64,000 nt of DNA, taken from assembly GCA_016719945.1 (NCBI GenBank), contig JADJYE010000006.1:323501-387500 (forward strand), given 5' to 3'. This DNA is from Polyangiaceae bacterium. Lineage in GTDB: Bacteria > Myxococcota_A > Polyangia > Polyangiales > Polyangiaceae. How positions within the stretch are numbered: position 1 is the first letter of the stretch; each line of letters starts with the position of its first letter. The translations under genes and the position numbers were made by a program. This document shows, one piece after another, positions 8,719-16,250 of this stretch. Under the pieces are notes generated by a model. The model was given only the letters and a program-made list of their open reading frames with translations. It searched no databases and was not told the origin of the DNA.

Positions 8719-9036
8719 TCGCCGCCGTCTGCTCGAACTGCCCACGACCTCCCACGCGCCGACACGTCACGGTGAGGACAAGAAGCCTCACAGTTGAAGG
8801 TCTCGCCGCTGCGCCCCGACCATATTCGCAACACGGGGGCAACATGGCGTAGCCCAGCTCGCGGCCAGGTCTACCCGGGCTTGGGCGGACAGATACTCTC
8901 CGACCGTCCCTCCCGTCCACGACCTTGCGGATTCCCGGCATCGCTCACTGCGTAGGTGTAGAGCCATGCTACCCGTCATCCCGGCGTCGCTGATGGGTCA
9001 CCTTGGTTCGCATGGGCGCTCCGTGATAAGGCCGTC

Positions 9037-10116
9037 GTGATGCTCCTCGCCCGACACGCGCTCCCCGAAATCCCCGCTCTCGCGGCCGCCGATAAGTATG
9101 CGCCGGCGGCCGTTGCGCTGCCGTTCGGCGACGCCGTGCTCGCCATCTTCGGGGCCCACACTCAGCCGATGACCGTCGCGCGCTTCGCTCCCGGTAGCGC
9201 ACCCTTGGTGCGGGAGTACCCCGCCGCCGACCCGGACGCGCTGTTCGACGAGGCCGCCCCGCGCGAGAAGGCGGGCGACTTCGATGCGTCCTCCGACGTG
9301 TACAGCCGGGTCCCGGCCAGTCGGCCCCTGCAACTCGTGGCGGTCGCGGGCGTACCGTGGCTGGTCCGCGCCGCCGGCCACGCCCGCGTCGATCCAGAGA
9401 GCCTGGACGTCATTCCCGCCGCCCGCTCCCGCGTCCGGTGGCTGCTGGCGCTGCTTGGCGACGCGATCCTCGCCGGCTCAGGCGCGGAGTACTCGAGCAG
9501 CGACGCCTTCCAGCGCTTCACGCGCGGGCCACGCGCTCTGCTCGACGGACCCATCTTCCGCACCCGGACCGGCCTCACGCGGAACAGCGACTGGATCGTC
9601 GAGGGCGAGACCTTCCCTGTCGGCAATCCAGCCACCGCGTTCACGGACGGGGTCGGCAAACTGCGCCCCTCGGGCGCATCCAGCGTCCACGCGTTCTCCG
9701 CCGCCCTCCTCGGTAGCGAGGTCATCGTCTACGGGCGCGAGATCCACCGCTCAGGCTCCAGTCGTCCGGCGCTCATCACCATCGACCTCGAGCGCGCGGA
9801 GGTGACCCGCCACGTCCCGGTGCAGCACGAGGACCCGTTTCGCGTCGCCGTCGCCGGAGGGGCCCTCCTGGGCCTAGGCGCGAAGTCGATCGTGCGCATC
9901 GACCCCGTGTCCCTCACCATCATCGACAGCGCCGATCTGCCGGCCGGTGTGCGCCTCCTCGGCCACGATGAGACGCGCGTTGTGGTCCTCCACAAGCGGA
10001 GCAAGACGCTGCTTGTGTTCGACGCGGCGCCGTTCGCCGGGGCGCTCGATGCAGCGATGGGAGGAATGGTCACCGCGCTTGCCGCCAAGCCGGAGAAGGC
10101 ACGAAAGAAGGGGTGA
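9037..10116 (+). CDS. hypothetical protein, possible beta-propeller
   Basis: A 359-residue protein with no signal peptide and no recognised family. Its sequence has repeated blocks in which short hydrophobic strands alternate with Gly/Asp turns (LLALLGDAILAGSGAE, AALLGSEVIVYGREI, VAVAGGALLGLGAKS, RLLGHDETRVVVL), which suggests a WD40/quinoprotein-like propeller; this is inference. It ends with a Lys-rich tail. The start is GTG at 9037 or ATG at 9040; AAGG at 9028-9031 fits either. It stands alone between repeat-rich DNA and a transposase scar, so it may be accessory. Codon use is GC-rich like its surroundings. Confidence 0.7.
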   Translation: MMLLARHALPEIPALAAADKYAPAAVALPFGDAVLAIFGAHTQPMTVARFAPGSAPLVREYPAADPDALFDEAAPREKAGDFDASSDVYSRVPASRPLQLVAVAGVPWLVRAAGHARVDPESLDVIPAARSRVRWLLALLGDAILAGSGAEYSSSDAFQRFTRGPRALLDGPIFRTRTGLTRNSDWIVEGETFPVGNPATAFTDGVGKLRPSGASSVHAFSAALLGSEVIVYGREIHRSGSSRPALITIDLERAEVTRHVPVQHEDPFRVAVAGGALLGLGAKSIVRIDPVSLTIIDSADLPAGVRLLGHDETRVVVLHKRSKTLLVFDAAPFAGALDAAMGGMVTALAAKPEKARKKG

Positions 10117-10141
10117 GCACCTCGAGGGACCACTTCGCCTG

Positions 10142-10722
10142 TGAGCTTGCCCCCGTCTGGCGGACAGTCGCGACGTCGAATCGATCGCTCTGATCCCATC
10201 CTTGCATGGTGAGGATGTCCTGCCGAAGCAGAAGGCCGGGCCCGAAGCGGCGCGGGGTGATCGACTCTTCATCGAGGCGGTCTTGTAGCGCGCTAGGACC
10301 GGCCTGCCCTGGCGTGATCTTCCTGAGCGGTTCGGCCCCTGGAAGTCGGTCTACAACCGGTTCGCAAACTGGGCGAAGCGAGGCCACTGGGCCACGATAT
10401 TTCGAGAGCTACGCGTCAAGGTCGACGAGACCGGCTCGATTCTCGATGGCTCCGTTGTTCGCGCTCAGCAGGATGCGTCGGGCGGAAGGGGGGGATCGAA
10501 AGCAATGCTTTGGGACGCTCTCGAGGAGGCGTTTCGACAAAGCTCCACGCCGTCGTCGACACCCAAGGCCGCCCGCTCCACCTCACGCTCTCGGCGGGCC
10601 AGCGCCACGAAATGATGATGGCCGACGAGCTGCTCGCGCAAGCTCACGGCAAGGCGGTGATCGCGGATGCGGGTTACGACTCGAACAGATTTCGCGCCGC
10701 CGTGCGGAGCCGGGGAATGAAG
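10142..10722 (+). pseudogene. IS5-family (IS427-like) transposase remnant
   Basis: Frame starting at GTG 10142 reads through DRLFIEAVL, a stop (TAG at 10286-10288), then RARTGLPWRDLPERFGPWKS and VYNRFANWAKRGHW, which is the N-terminal half of an IS5-type DDE transposase (the stop replaces the Tyr of the usual LYR). After a run of seven G at 10488-10494 the coding frame shifts, and GRSRGGVSTKLHAVVD, with the family catalytic-domain context, continues to about 10722. The expected C-terminal catalytic part is missing: homology ends abruptly where a four-helix-bundle gene fragment begins on the other strand. IS427-type elements can use frameshifting between two ORFs, but the nonsense codon plus truncation make this copy dead. 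Confidence 0.88.
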
Positions 10723-10878
10723 TCTGCGAAGCTGATCGCTGAGCGGCCCGTAGCCCCGCGGCAGCTTCTTGGCGAGCGCGTCAGCCTTCTCGAGCGCGTC
10801 GAGCGCCACCGCGTACGCGTCGAAACCGTGATGGGGAAAGCGGAGGAACGAGGTCTTGTCGTCTTGCCTTTGGGTCAT
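10723..10878 (-). pseudogene. four-helix-bundle protein (23S rRNA intervening-sequence type), N-terminal fragment
   Basis: From ATG 10878 on the minus strand, 52 codons read MTQRQDDKTSFLRF...DAYAVALDALEKADAL...LPRGYGPLSDQLRR. The pattern (Y-x-VAL-x-x-L helix, then LPRG-x-x-L-x-DQLRRA) is that of the four-helix-bundle / S23 family, which normally continues for ~70 more residues with SVVLNIAEG. Here similarity stops precisely at DQLRR, at the boundary with the IS5 transposase remnant. So the gene was cut, most simply by a rearrangement involving the insertion sequence. It cannot be functional. Confidence 0.72.
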
Positions 10879-11310
10879 GCCCAACAACGCGCAGGATCCG
10901 TGACCGACGGGTGGCGCCGATCTCCGCCCTGAAATTCGATCCGCTTCCTGCGCCACCGCTCGGGCGCGGAGCGTGCGCGACAGGGCTGACACGAAGGCAA
11001 GACGGCGAGACCGGCCGATGACCCACAGCGAGCTCACCGAGGTCGAAGCCGCAGCCGAGATCGAAGCCGAGCTTCCGAGCCCGAGCCCCGATTCACCAGG
11101 CTCGAGGGTCGATGCCGCCCCCCACCAGACCGATGCCGCAAGTCGAGAATCGGTCGTCGACCTCGACCTCGACCTCGGCCTCGGCGATCGGGAGGTCGGT
11201 CTCGGCGAGCGGCGTGGGCGAACCAGGAACTAGGGACACCCCCTAGTCCCGTGGAAACGAAGTTTCCGCGCAAACAATGAGGGGTTCCCTTCGGGACAGA
11301 GCCACGCTCA
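10879..11310. other. gene-free scar between fragments
   Basis: No credible gene. An open frame at about 11018-11233 (+) exists but is low-complexity Glu/Ala/Ser/Asp sequence that follows degenerate hexamer repeats (GAGATC/GAAGCC at 11040-11075; CTCGAC/CTCGGC at 11157-11185). Two compact hairpins lie at 11226-11270. The region links the four-helix-bundle fragment to a katG tail and is likely decayed DNA. Confidence 0.5.
11226..11270. repeat. two adjacent compact hairpins
   Basis: First hairpin: GGAACTAGGG (11226-11235) pairs with CCCTAGTCC (11241-11249) with one bulged A and a 5-base loop. Second: CGTGGAAAC (11250-11258) pairs with GTTTCCGCG (11262-11270), nine pairs including one G-T, around a GAA loop. 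A weaker TCCC-TTC-GGGA stem follows at 11286-11296. They may be a repeat remnant or a structured transcript end. Confidence 0.6.
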
Positions 11311-11469
11311 GCAACCGTCGACCTCGTGATCGGCGCCAACTCGCAGCTGCGCGCCATCGCCGAGGTCTACGCGGCGGACGACGCCAAGGAGAAGTTCGTC
11401 AAGGACTTCGCCGCGACCTGGACCAAGGTGATGAGCCTCGACCGCTTCGACCTCAAGGCGAAGCGCTGA
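11311..11469 (+). pseudogene. katG: catalase-peroxidase C-terminal fragment
   Basis: The frame ending at TGA 11467-11469 reads ATVDLVIGANSQLRAIAEVY then AADDAKEKFVKDFAATWTKV and MSLDRFDLKAKR. This is the conserved end of KatG (typically RVDLVFGSNSQLRA...YA-x-DDAKEKFV-x-DFV-x-AW-x-KVM-x-LDRFDL). Only about 52 of the usual ~740 residues remain; there is no start codon or upstream catalytic domain, and the residue before VDL differs from the usual Arg. The tail is well preserved, so the loss of the rest may be recent or the tail may have been imported on a fragment. Confidence 0.85.
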
Positions 11470-11478
11470 GAGGGGACG

Positions 11479-13641
11479 TCAGAACCTCAAGAACCGCGTC
11501 AGCTCCAGATCGTCTTCCTCTCGCGCGACCTGACGGAGCACGTCGAGCCGCTCGGACCAGACGAGATACGAGGCTTCGTCACCCCGGATGCGCGCCGCCT
11601 CGGCGCGCATGAAGGCGTAGCTTCGTAGCCGAACGCGCCGGCTGTCGAGGGCGGTGAGGGCGTCGAGCCAGATCTCGGCGCCCTCGCCGTCGGTCTCCGG
11701 ATCCAGGAGGTTCGCCGCGGCGATCAGGGTGGGCAACATGAGCGTGGGCAGGTCGCCGCGCTCTTCGAACAGGTGATAACGAAATGCCCGCCGCTCTTCG
11801 CCCGGACGGCCGAGCGCCCGGGCCCACGCGCCGAGGGTGGCGTCGAACGAGCGCGCGGCGCGAGCTCGGTAATGGGCGCGAGGATCGGCCTGGCCGGTCC
11901 AGCGGATCTCCAGCGGCCCCTCACCGAGCTCGCTGGCGAGGGCCTGGGGCGCGAAGGCGATCGACGTCCAGCGCGCGAAGCTCGTGAGATCGATGTCGTC
12001 GGTCTGTCGCGCGATCTGGGGGAGCCTGCCGGCGAGCTCCGATGCGCGCGCGCGCTGGCCCGCGGACGCCGCCACCAGCACCTCGAGCACGCTGAGCGCC
12101 ACCTCGGCGTCCGCGTCGTCCCCTGCGAGCTTCGGGGTGGCGTCGAGCAGCTCGAGCGCCCTGCGCGGATCGCCCGCGACGTACGCGGCGCTCGCGGTGG
12201 AGAGGACCTCGATGCGCTCGGACGCCCCGCTCCAGCGCGCGCCGTCGGCGGCAGCCTCGACCGCCTCCAGGACGCGCCCGTCGTTCGCGTGCTCGATCGC
12301 CGCCAGCGTGAAGAGCGCGCCGGCTGCGCCCTCGAGCGCCGCGACGTGAGCGCCAGACGCGCGGCGCGACGCCTCCGCGAGCGCGCGCGCGGCTCCGGTG
12401 AGCCACGCCGCGGGCACCACCGGCATCAGGCCCGGGCCTCTGCCGAGGAGGGTCCTCAAGGAGGCCGCCTTCGGCGCGAGCTGCCCCTCGCCGTCGCCAG
12501 TGCGAGGGATGGCCATGTCCGCGAGGGTCGCGGGCTCGAGGGGGCCGTCCGACAGGGTGACGACGGCGGCGAGCAGCATCGCGCGGGCGTAGGGCTGATC
12601 TTTGTCGAGCCGCTCACCTCCCGAGGCGCGCAGCGCGTCGATGGCGTCTCGCACCTTCGCCGCTCGATCGGCGCCGGGAGAGGCGACGCGCAGCGCCGCC
12701 AGCCTTCGCACCGTCGGCACGTCGGCGACGCCAGCGTGGGTCTCGGTCGGCAGGTCGGGCGCCTGCCCGAGCTTGGCGGCGCACGCCGTCAGCGCGGCGA
12801 ACACCTCGCCGTAGTTGCGCTGCATGTTCTCGTAGCGCTTCTCGGCGCGACCGGGCGGCACCTTCGCGAGGAGCGGGAGCCCGTCGGCCGGCGAGGTGAT
12901 GCACAGCGTGGCGCCGAGCGCGGTCACGAGATCGGCGTCGGAGGGGCTCCACGCCAGGTAGCGCGTCGCGATGTCGTCCAGGACCTCGAAGTCGGCCTCG
13001 AGGGTCGCCGCGTCGAGGACGTCGCGGCGGATGTACCAGAGGCCGAAATACTCGGGGGTCTCCATCAGCGTCGCCCGATCGCCCAGGCTGCTCGCCATCT
13101 TGCCCAGGTGGGGCGCACCCATGGCCGGGCCGAGCTCCTCGAAGGAGATGCGCCGCGAGCCCTTCTCGATCAGCTCCTGCGCCGCGCGCACCGAGGCCGC
13201 GCCCTTCACGAGCCGAGTCGAGCTCGGATCGCCGATCGCCGCGTCGAGGTAGCGGTCCATCGCCACGCGGGCCAGCAGCTCTTCGGCGCGGTAGGTCGCG
13301 TCGTGGCGCGTATACGAGTGGTCGGTCGGGTAGTCGAAACCGCGAACCAGGTAGGAGCAGTCTTCCAGGACCGGGCCGCGCGGGGCGCGGGTCTTGGCGA
13401 GGCATCGGGCGGCGAGGTCCCTGGCTCGTCGAACCGCGACCTCGGGCGCGACGACATAGCCGATGCCTGCCAGGGCGAGCGCGACGAAGAGCAAGCGGGA
13501 GCCGAGCACCTTGAGCGCGACGCCCAGGAGACGACGACCGGGGCGGCGTCGCGTGGCCGCGGCGTCGGTGGCAGCGACCGAACGGGGCGCGTCGTCGGCG
13601 GGCGGCTCCGGCCCCGGCGAGCTCGTGGGCGGGTCTTGCAT
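11479..13641 (-). CDS. large membrane-anchored hypothetical protein with TPR-like helices
   Basis: A 720-residue protein. The first ~55 residues are a Pro/Asp/Arg-rich cytoplasmic stretch, followed by one membrane segment (LLFVALALAGIGYVVA, about residues 52-68) and a long Ala/Leu-rich helical region with TPR-like periodicity (for example repeated A-x-x-A-L-E motifs). It has several Cys in the first third (CLAKT, EDCSYL, LCITS, TACAAK). No enzymatic motif is seen. Start chosen at ATG 13641; an upstream in-frame start would run into the zinc-ribbon gene. It is the last gene of a minus-strand cluster after the zinc-ribbon gene (11 bp gap). Function unknown. Confidence 0.75.
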   Translation of the reverse strand: MQDPPTSSPGPEPPADDAPRSVAATDAAATRRRPGRRLLGVALKVLGSRLLFVALALAGIGYVVAPEVAVRRARDLAARCLAKTRAPRGPVLEDCSYLVRGFDYPTDHSYTRHDATYRAEELLARVAMDRYLDAAIGDPSSTRLVKGAASVRAAQELIEKGSRRISFEELGPAMGAPHLGKMASSLGDRATLMETPEYFGLWYIRRDVLDAATLEADFEVLDDIATRYLAWSPSDADLVTALGATLCITSPADGLPLLAKVPPGRAEKRYENMQRNYGEVFAALTACAAKLGQAPDLPTETHAGVADVPTVRRLAALRVASPGADRAAKVRDAIDALRASGGERLDKDQPYARAMLLAAVVTLSDGPLEPATLADMAIPRTGDGEGQLAPKAASLRTLLGRGPGLMPVVPAAWLTGAARALAEASRRASGAHVAALEGAAGALFTLAAIEHANDGRVLEAVEAAADGARWSGASERIEVLSTASAAYVAGDPRRALELLDATPKLAGDDADAEVALSVLEVLVAASAGQRARASELAGRLPQIARQTDDIDLTSFARWTSIAFAPQALASELGEGPLEIRWTGQADPRAHYRARAARSFDATLGAWARALGRPGEERRAFRYHLFEERGDLPTLMLPTLIAAANLLDPETDGEGAEIWLDALTALDSRRVRLRSYAFMRAEAARIRGDEASYLVWSERLDVLRQVAREEDDLELTRFLRF

Positions 13642-13652
13642 GTCGGTCTCGC

Positions 13653-13868
13653 TCAGGCGGGCTTCGCGCGCCCCGAGGAGGGGGGCGCGGCGTCCGGGCC
13701 CCAAGGTCGCGCGCCCTTCTCATAGTCGAGGCCGCAGAGGTTGCAGCAGAGGCGCTTCGATTTCGGCATGAACGGGTTCTTCGCCGTCGGCGACCGCCTC
13801 TTCGCCGGAGGACCCCCGCAGCGAGGGCACAAGAGGGCAGGATCGATCGGCTCGGCCGCGTCCGTCAC
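13653..13868 (-). CDS. small zinc-ribbon protein
   Basis: A 71-residue protein beginning at GTG 13868, whose start overlaps the lipB stop by 4 bases (GTGA), which indicates translational coupling. It carries two Cys pairs, CPRCGG near residue 14 and CNLCGL near residue 44, spaced as a zinc ribbon, separated by a basic stretch rich in Lys/Arg and Pro. It may bind nucleic acid or a protein partner; no family name is certain. It continues 11 bp before the 720-residue membrane protein gene. Confidence 0.72.
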   Translation of the reverse strand: MTDAAEPIDPALLCPRCGGPPAKRRSPTAKNPFMPKSKRLCCNLCGLDYEKGARPWGPDAAPPSSGRAKPA

Positions 13869-14656
13869 GGGCGCGCCTCGGAGGGCCGCGCCGCCGCGGT
13901 CGACGCGAACACCGCCGCCTCCACGTCTTCGAGATCGGCTTGGGCGAGGTCGGTCACGGGCTCGACCTCGAGCTCGAGCGCGGCGCACAGGTGCGGGCCC
14001 AGCGAGAGCGCCACGTCGCGGACCGAGCGCGCCGAGCCCACGAGCTCGGCGAGCGACGTCACTGGGTGCTCCTTGATCCCGCACGGCACGATGAGGTCGA
14101 AGTGTCTCAGATCCACGTCGAGATTCAACGCGAAGCCGTGCATCGTGACCCAGCGCGAGACGCGGACGCCCACGGCGCCGATCTTGGCGAGCCTGCGCGC
14201 CCACGCCGCGGTCGCCCACTCTTGGGGCTTGTCCGCGTCGACCCACACCCCGACGAGCCCGTCGACGGTGCCCGCCTCGACGTCGTGGTCCCGCGCCACG
14301 CGGACCATGAGCTCGCAGAGGCTGCGCACGTACCTCCTCAGGTCGCACCTGTCGGGTCGAAGATCGACGATGGGGTAGCCGACCAGCTGGCCCGGTCCGT
14401 GGAAGGTGACGTCGCCGCCGCGCCCCGTCTCCTCGAGGTGCACGCCGCGCTCGGCGAGCGCTTCGGCCGAGAGCAGCACGTTGCCGGCCTTCGCGGCGCG
14501 CCCGAGCGTGACGACCGGCTCGTGCTCGAGCAACAGCACGAGGTCGCGCTCGAGCCGGCCCTCGCGCCGCGCTTCCATCAGCCGCGTCTGCAGGCTGTGG
14601 ACGGGCGCGTACGGGCGCCTCCCCAGGTAGAACGCGCGGGCCGCGAGCCGGGTCAC
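13865..14656 (-). CDS. lipB: lipoyl(octanoyl) transferase LipB
   Basis: Transfers octanoyl from octanoyl-ACP to lipoate-dependent enzymes such as pyruvate dehydrogenase E2, the first step of lipoate assembly (LipA would follow; it is not in this window). The 263-residue protein has the signature RGGDVTFHGPGQLVGYP, the catalytic Lys in LAKIGAVGVRVSRW and the acyl-accepting Cys192 in VPCGIK. Length is slightly above the family average because of a C-terminal extension. Start is GTG 14656, 10 bp after the stop of the upstream HD-GYP regulator gene. The downstream zinc-ribbon gene overlaps by 4 bp. Confidence 0.95.
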   Translation of the reverse strand: MTRLAARAFYLGRRPYAPVHSLQTRLMEARREGRLERDLVLLLEHEPVVTLGRAAKAGNVLLSAEALAERGVHLEETGRGGDVTFHGPGQLVGYPIVDLRPDRCDLRRYVRSLCELMVRVARDHDVEAGTVDGLVGVWVDADKPQEWATAAWARRLAKIGAVGVRVSRWVTMHGFALNLDVDLRHFDLIVPCGIKEHPVTSLAELVGSARSVRDVALSLGPHLCAALELEVEPVTDLAQADLEDVEAAVFASTAAARPSEARP

Positions 14657-14666
14657 GGCAGCGCCA

Positions 14667-16154
14667 TCACGTCGGGACCTTCTTGCCGGTCGACTGCTGC
14701 TCCTCGCGGTGGACCTGGATGCACTTCGAGAAGCCGTCGGCGAGATCGGGATCGAACTGCGAGCCAGCGCACTTCTTGATCTCGAGCAGCGCCACCTGGT
14801 GCGGCAGCGCGCGCCGGTAGCTGCGATCGCTCGTCATCGCGTCATAGGTGTCCGCGACCGAGATGATCCTGGCGATGATGGGGATCTCTTGCCCCTTCAT
14901 CCCGAGGGGGTACCCGCGGCCATCCCAGCGCTCGTGGTGGAGGTGAACGCCCGGGATCAGCGGGTGCAGAAACTTGATGGGGTCCAAGATGTCGCGCCCA
15001 TACACGGGGTGCTTCTTGAACATCTCGTACTCCTCGACCGTGAGCTTGCCCGGCTTGTTGAGGTTGAGCACGCAGCCGATCTTCCCGACGTCATGCATGA
15101 GCGCGCTCTGGCGGACGATCTCGATCTGGCCTTCGTCCATCCCGATTTTGCGGGCGAGCACGACGGCGTAGGCCGCGACGCGATCCGAGTGGCCCGCCGT
15201 GTAGCGATCCATCTTGTCGATGGCCTTCGCGAGCCCCTCGATCGTCTGCTGGAACGTGGCCTGCAGGTCCTCGTATAGCCGCGCGTTCTCGATCGCCGCG
15301 GCCGCGCGAGAGGCGATGATGCTGAGCAGCTTGCGCTGCCCTTCGTCGAAGCGCTTCGTGGTCGTGAAGGAGCACGCGGACAGGAAGCCGATCGTGCGCG
15401 CCTGCACCCGGAGCGGCACGGCGAGCAGTGAGGTCGGCGCGACGTCGGGCTGGGTCGAGAAGAAGGCGGCGCTGGTGTCGCCCCGCTCGAGCAGGAAGTT
15501 GTCGGAGCGCAGCCGCTCCAGAATGGGTCGGCCCGCGATCGCGCCGAGCCCCGCGTCGGCGGGCACGTCGGGGCCGCGCAAGGTCTGACGCTCGAAGAAC
15601 CCGCCCGCGCCGTCCTCGAGCCACGTGGACGCGAGGTCGGCGCCCAGCTCGTGGATGCACCCGTCGGCCACCGTCTCGAGCACCTGGTCGAGGGAGAGGC
15701 TCGCCGCGATCGCCTCGCTCACCTTGTAGAGCGACACCGCCTCGCGGAGGCGCATGTTCTCGGCCGCCATCCGCTGCTTCTCGAGGCCGCGCTTGAGCAC
15801 GTGCACCACCTCGTCGAGCTTGAACGGCTTGAGCACGTAGTCGTACGCGCCGCGCTTCATCGCGTCGATCGCGGTCTCGACCGTGCCGAAGCCGGTCATG
15901 ATCACCGTGACCGCGCTCGGGGCTTGCTTCGTGATCTCGTCGAGCAGGGCGATCCCGCCCATCCGCGGCATCTTCAGGTCGCTGATGACGAGGTCGAACT
16001 CGCCGTGGGCGAGGGCGTCGACGGCCGCGACGCCGTCCTCCGCCACTCTCACGTCGTACCCTTCCATGTCGAGGAACTCCGCGAGCATCTCGCGGATCGC
16101 TCTCTCGTCGTCGACCACGAGTACCCGGGGTCGTCCGTCCACACCGTACTGCAT
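14667..16154 (-). CDS. response regulator with GAF and HD-GYP domains
   Basis: A 495-residue protein. Residues ~8-125 are a receiver domain (phospho-acceptor Asp59 in LVISDLKMP, Thr in VIMTG, Lys in LKPF). Residues ~150-310 resemble a GAF sensory domain. The C-terminal HD-GYP domain has HDVGKIG (His354/Asp355), HPVYGRD, HLHHERWDGRGYP and DTYDAMTSDR, the motif set of cyclic-di-GMP phosphodiesterases. It should degrade cyclic di-GMP in response to a histidine-kinase signal; no partner kinase is adjacent. It is the first gene of a cluster with lipB, although the functional link is unclear. Confidence 0.93.
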   Translation of the reverse strand: MQYGVDGRPRVLVVDDERAIREMLAEFLDMEGYDVRVAEDGVAAVDALAHGEFDLVISDLKMPRMGGIALLDEITKQAPSAVTVIMTGFGTVETAIDAMKRGAYDYVLKPFKLDEVVHVLKRGLEKQRMAAENMRLREAVSLYKVSEAIAASLSLDQVLETVADGCIHELGADLASTWLEDGAGGFFERQTLRGPDVPADAGLGAIAGRPILERLRSDNFLLERGDTSAAFFSTQPDVAPTSLLAVPLRVQARTIGFLSACSFTTTKRFDEGQRKLLSIIASRAAAAIENARLYEDLQATFQQTIEGLAKAIDKMDRYTAGHSDRVAAYAVVLARKIGMDEGQIEIVRQSALMHDVGKIGCVLNLNKPGKLTVEEYEMFKKHPVYGRDILDPIKFLHPLIPGVHLHHERWDGRGYPLGMKGQEIPIIARIISVADTYDAMTSDRSYRRALPHQVALLEIKKCAGSQFDPDLADGFSKCIQVHREEQQSTGKKVPT

Positions 16155-16250
16155 TCAGCCGCTAGCCTACACGAGGTCCCCCCCCGGGACGAACCGACTC
16201 TTGTGTGGGGGGCGCCCCCGTCGTGGTGCCCGCCGGCGGCGATCTCATGC

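Larger units (their letters stand above)
8306..9036. other. 731-bp gene-free, repeat-rich region
   Basis: No reading frame here has credible protein character; the frames present translate to Arg/Pro/Ser-rich shadow sequence. The stretch holds three strong inverted repeats (listed separately at 8419-8465, 8528-8574 and 8675-8718), a short tandem run of GAAGGC/GAAGCC hexamers at about 8486-8518, and two related palindromic cores in the same orientation. It separates the DUF4846 lipoprotein (minus strand) from an orphan gene at 9037. Confidence 0.6.

Noticed and set aside
8302..8745. Frames inside the gene-free region 8306-9036
   Set aside because: Arg/Pro/Ser-rich translations overlapping palindromic repeats; no start/ribosome-site support.
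10484..10500. Programmed frameshift to make an active IS5 transposase
   Set aside because: IS427-type elements can do this at homopolymers, but the TAG at 10286-10288 and the missing C-terminal part make this copy inactive.
11018..11233. Plus-strand frame MTHSELTEVEAAAE...
   Set aside because: Low-complexity sequence from degenerate hexamer repeats, no homology-like pattern, located in a decayed region.
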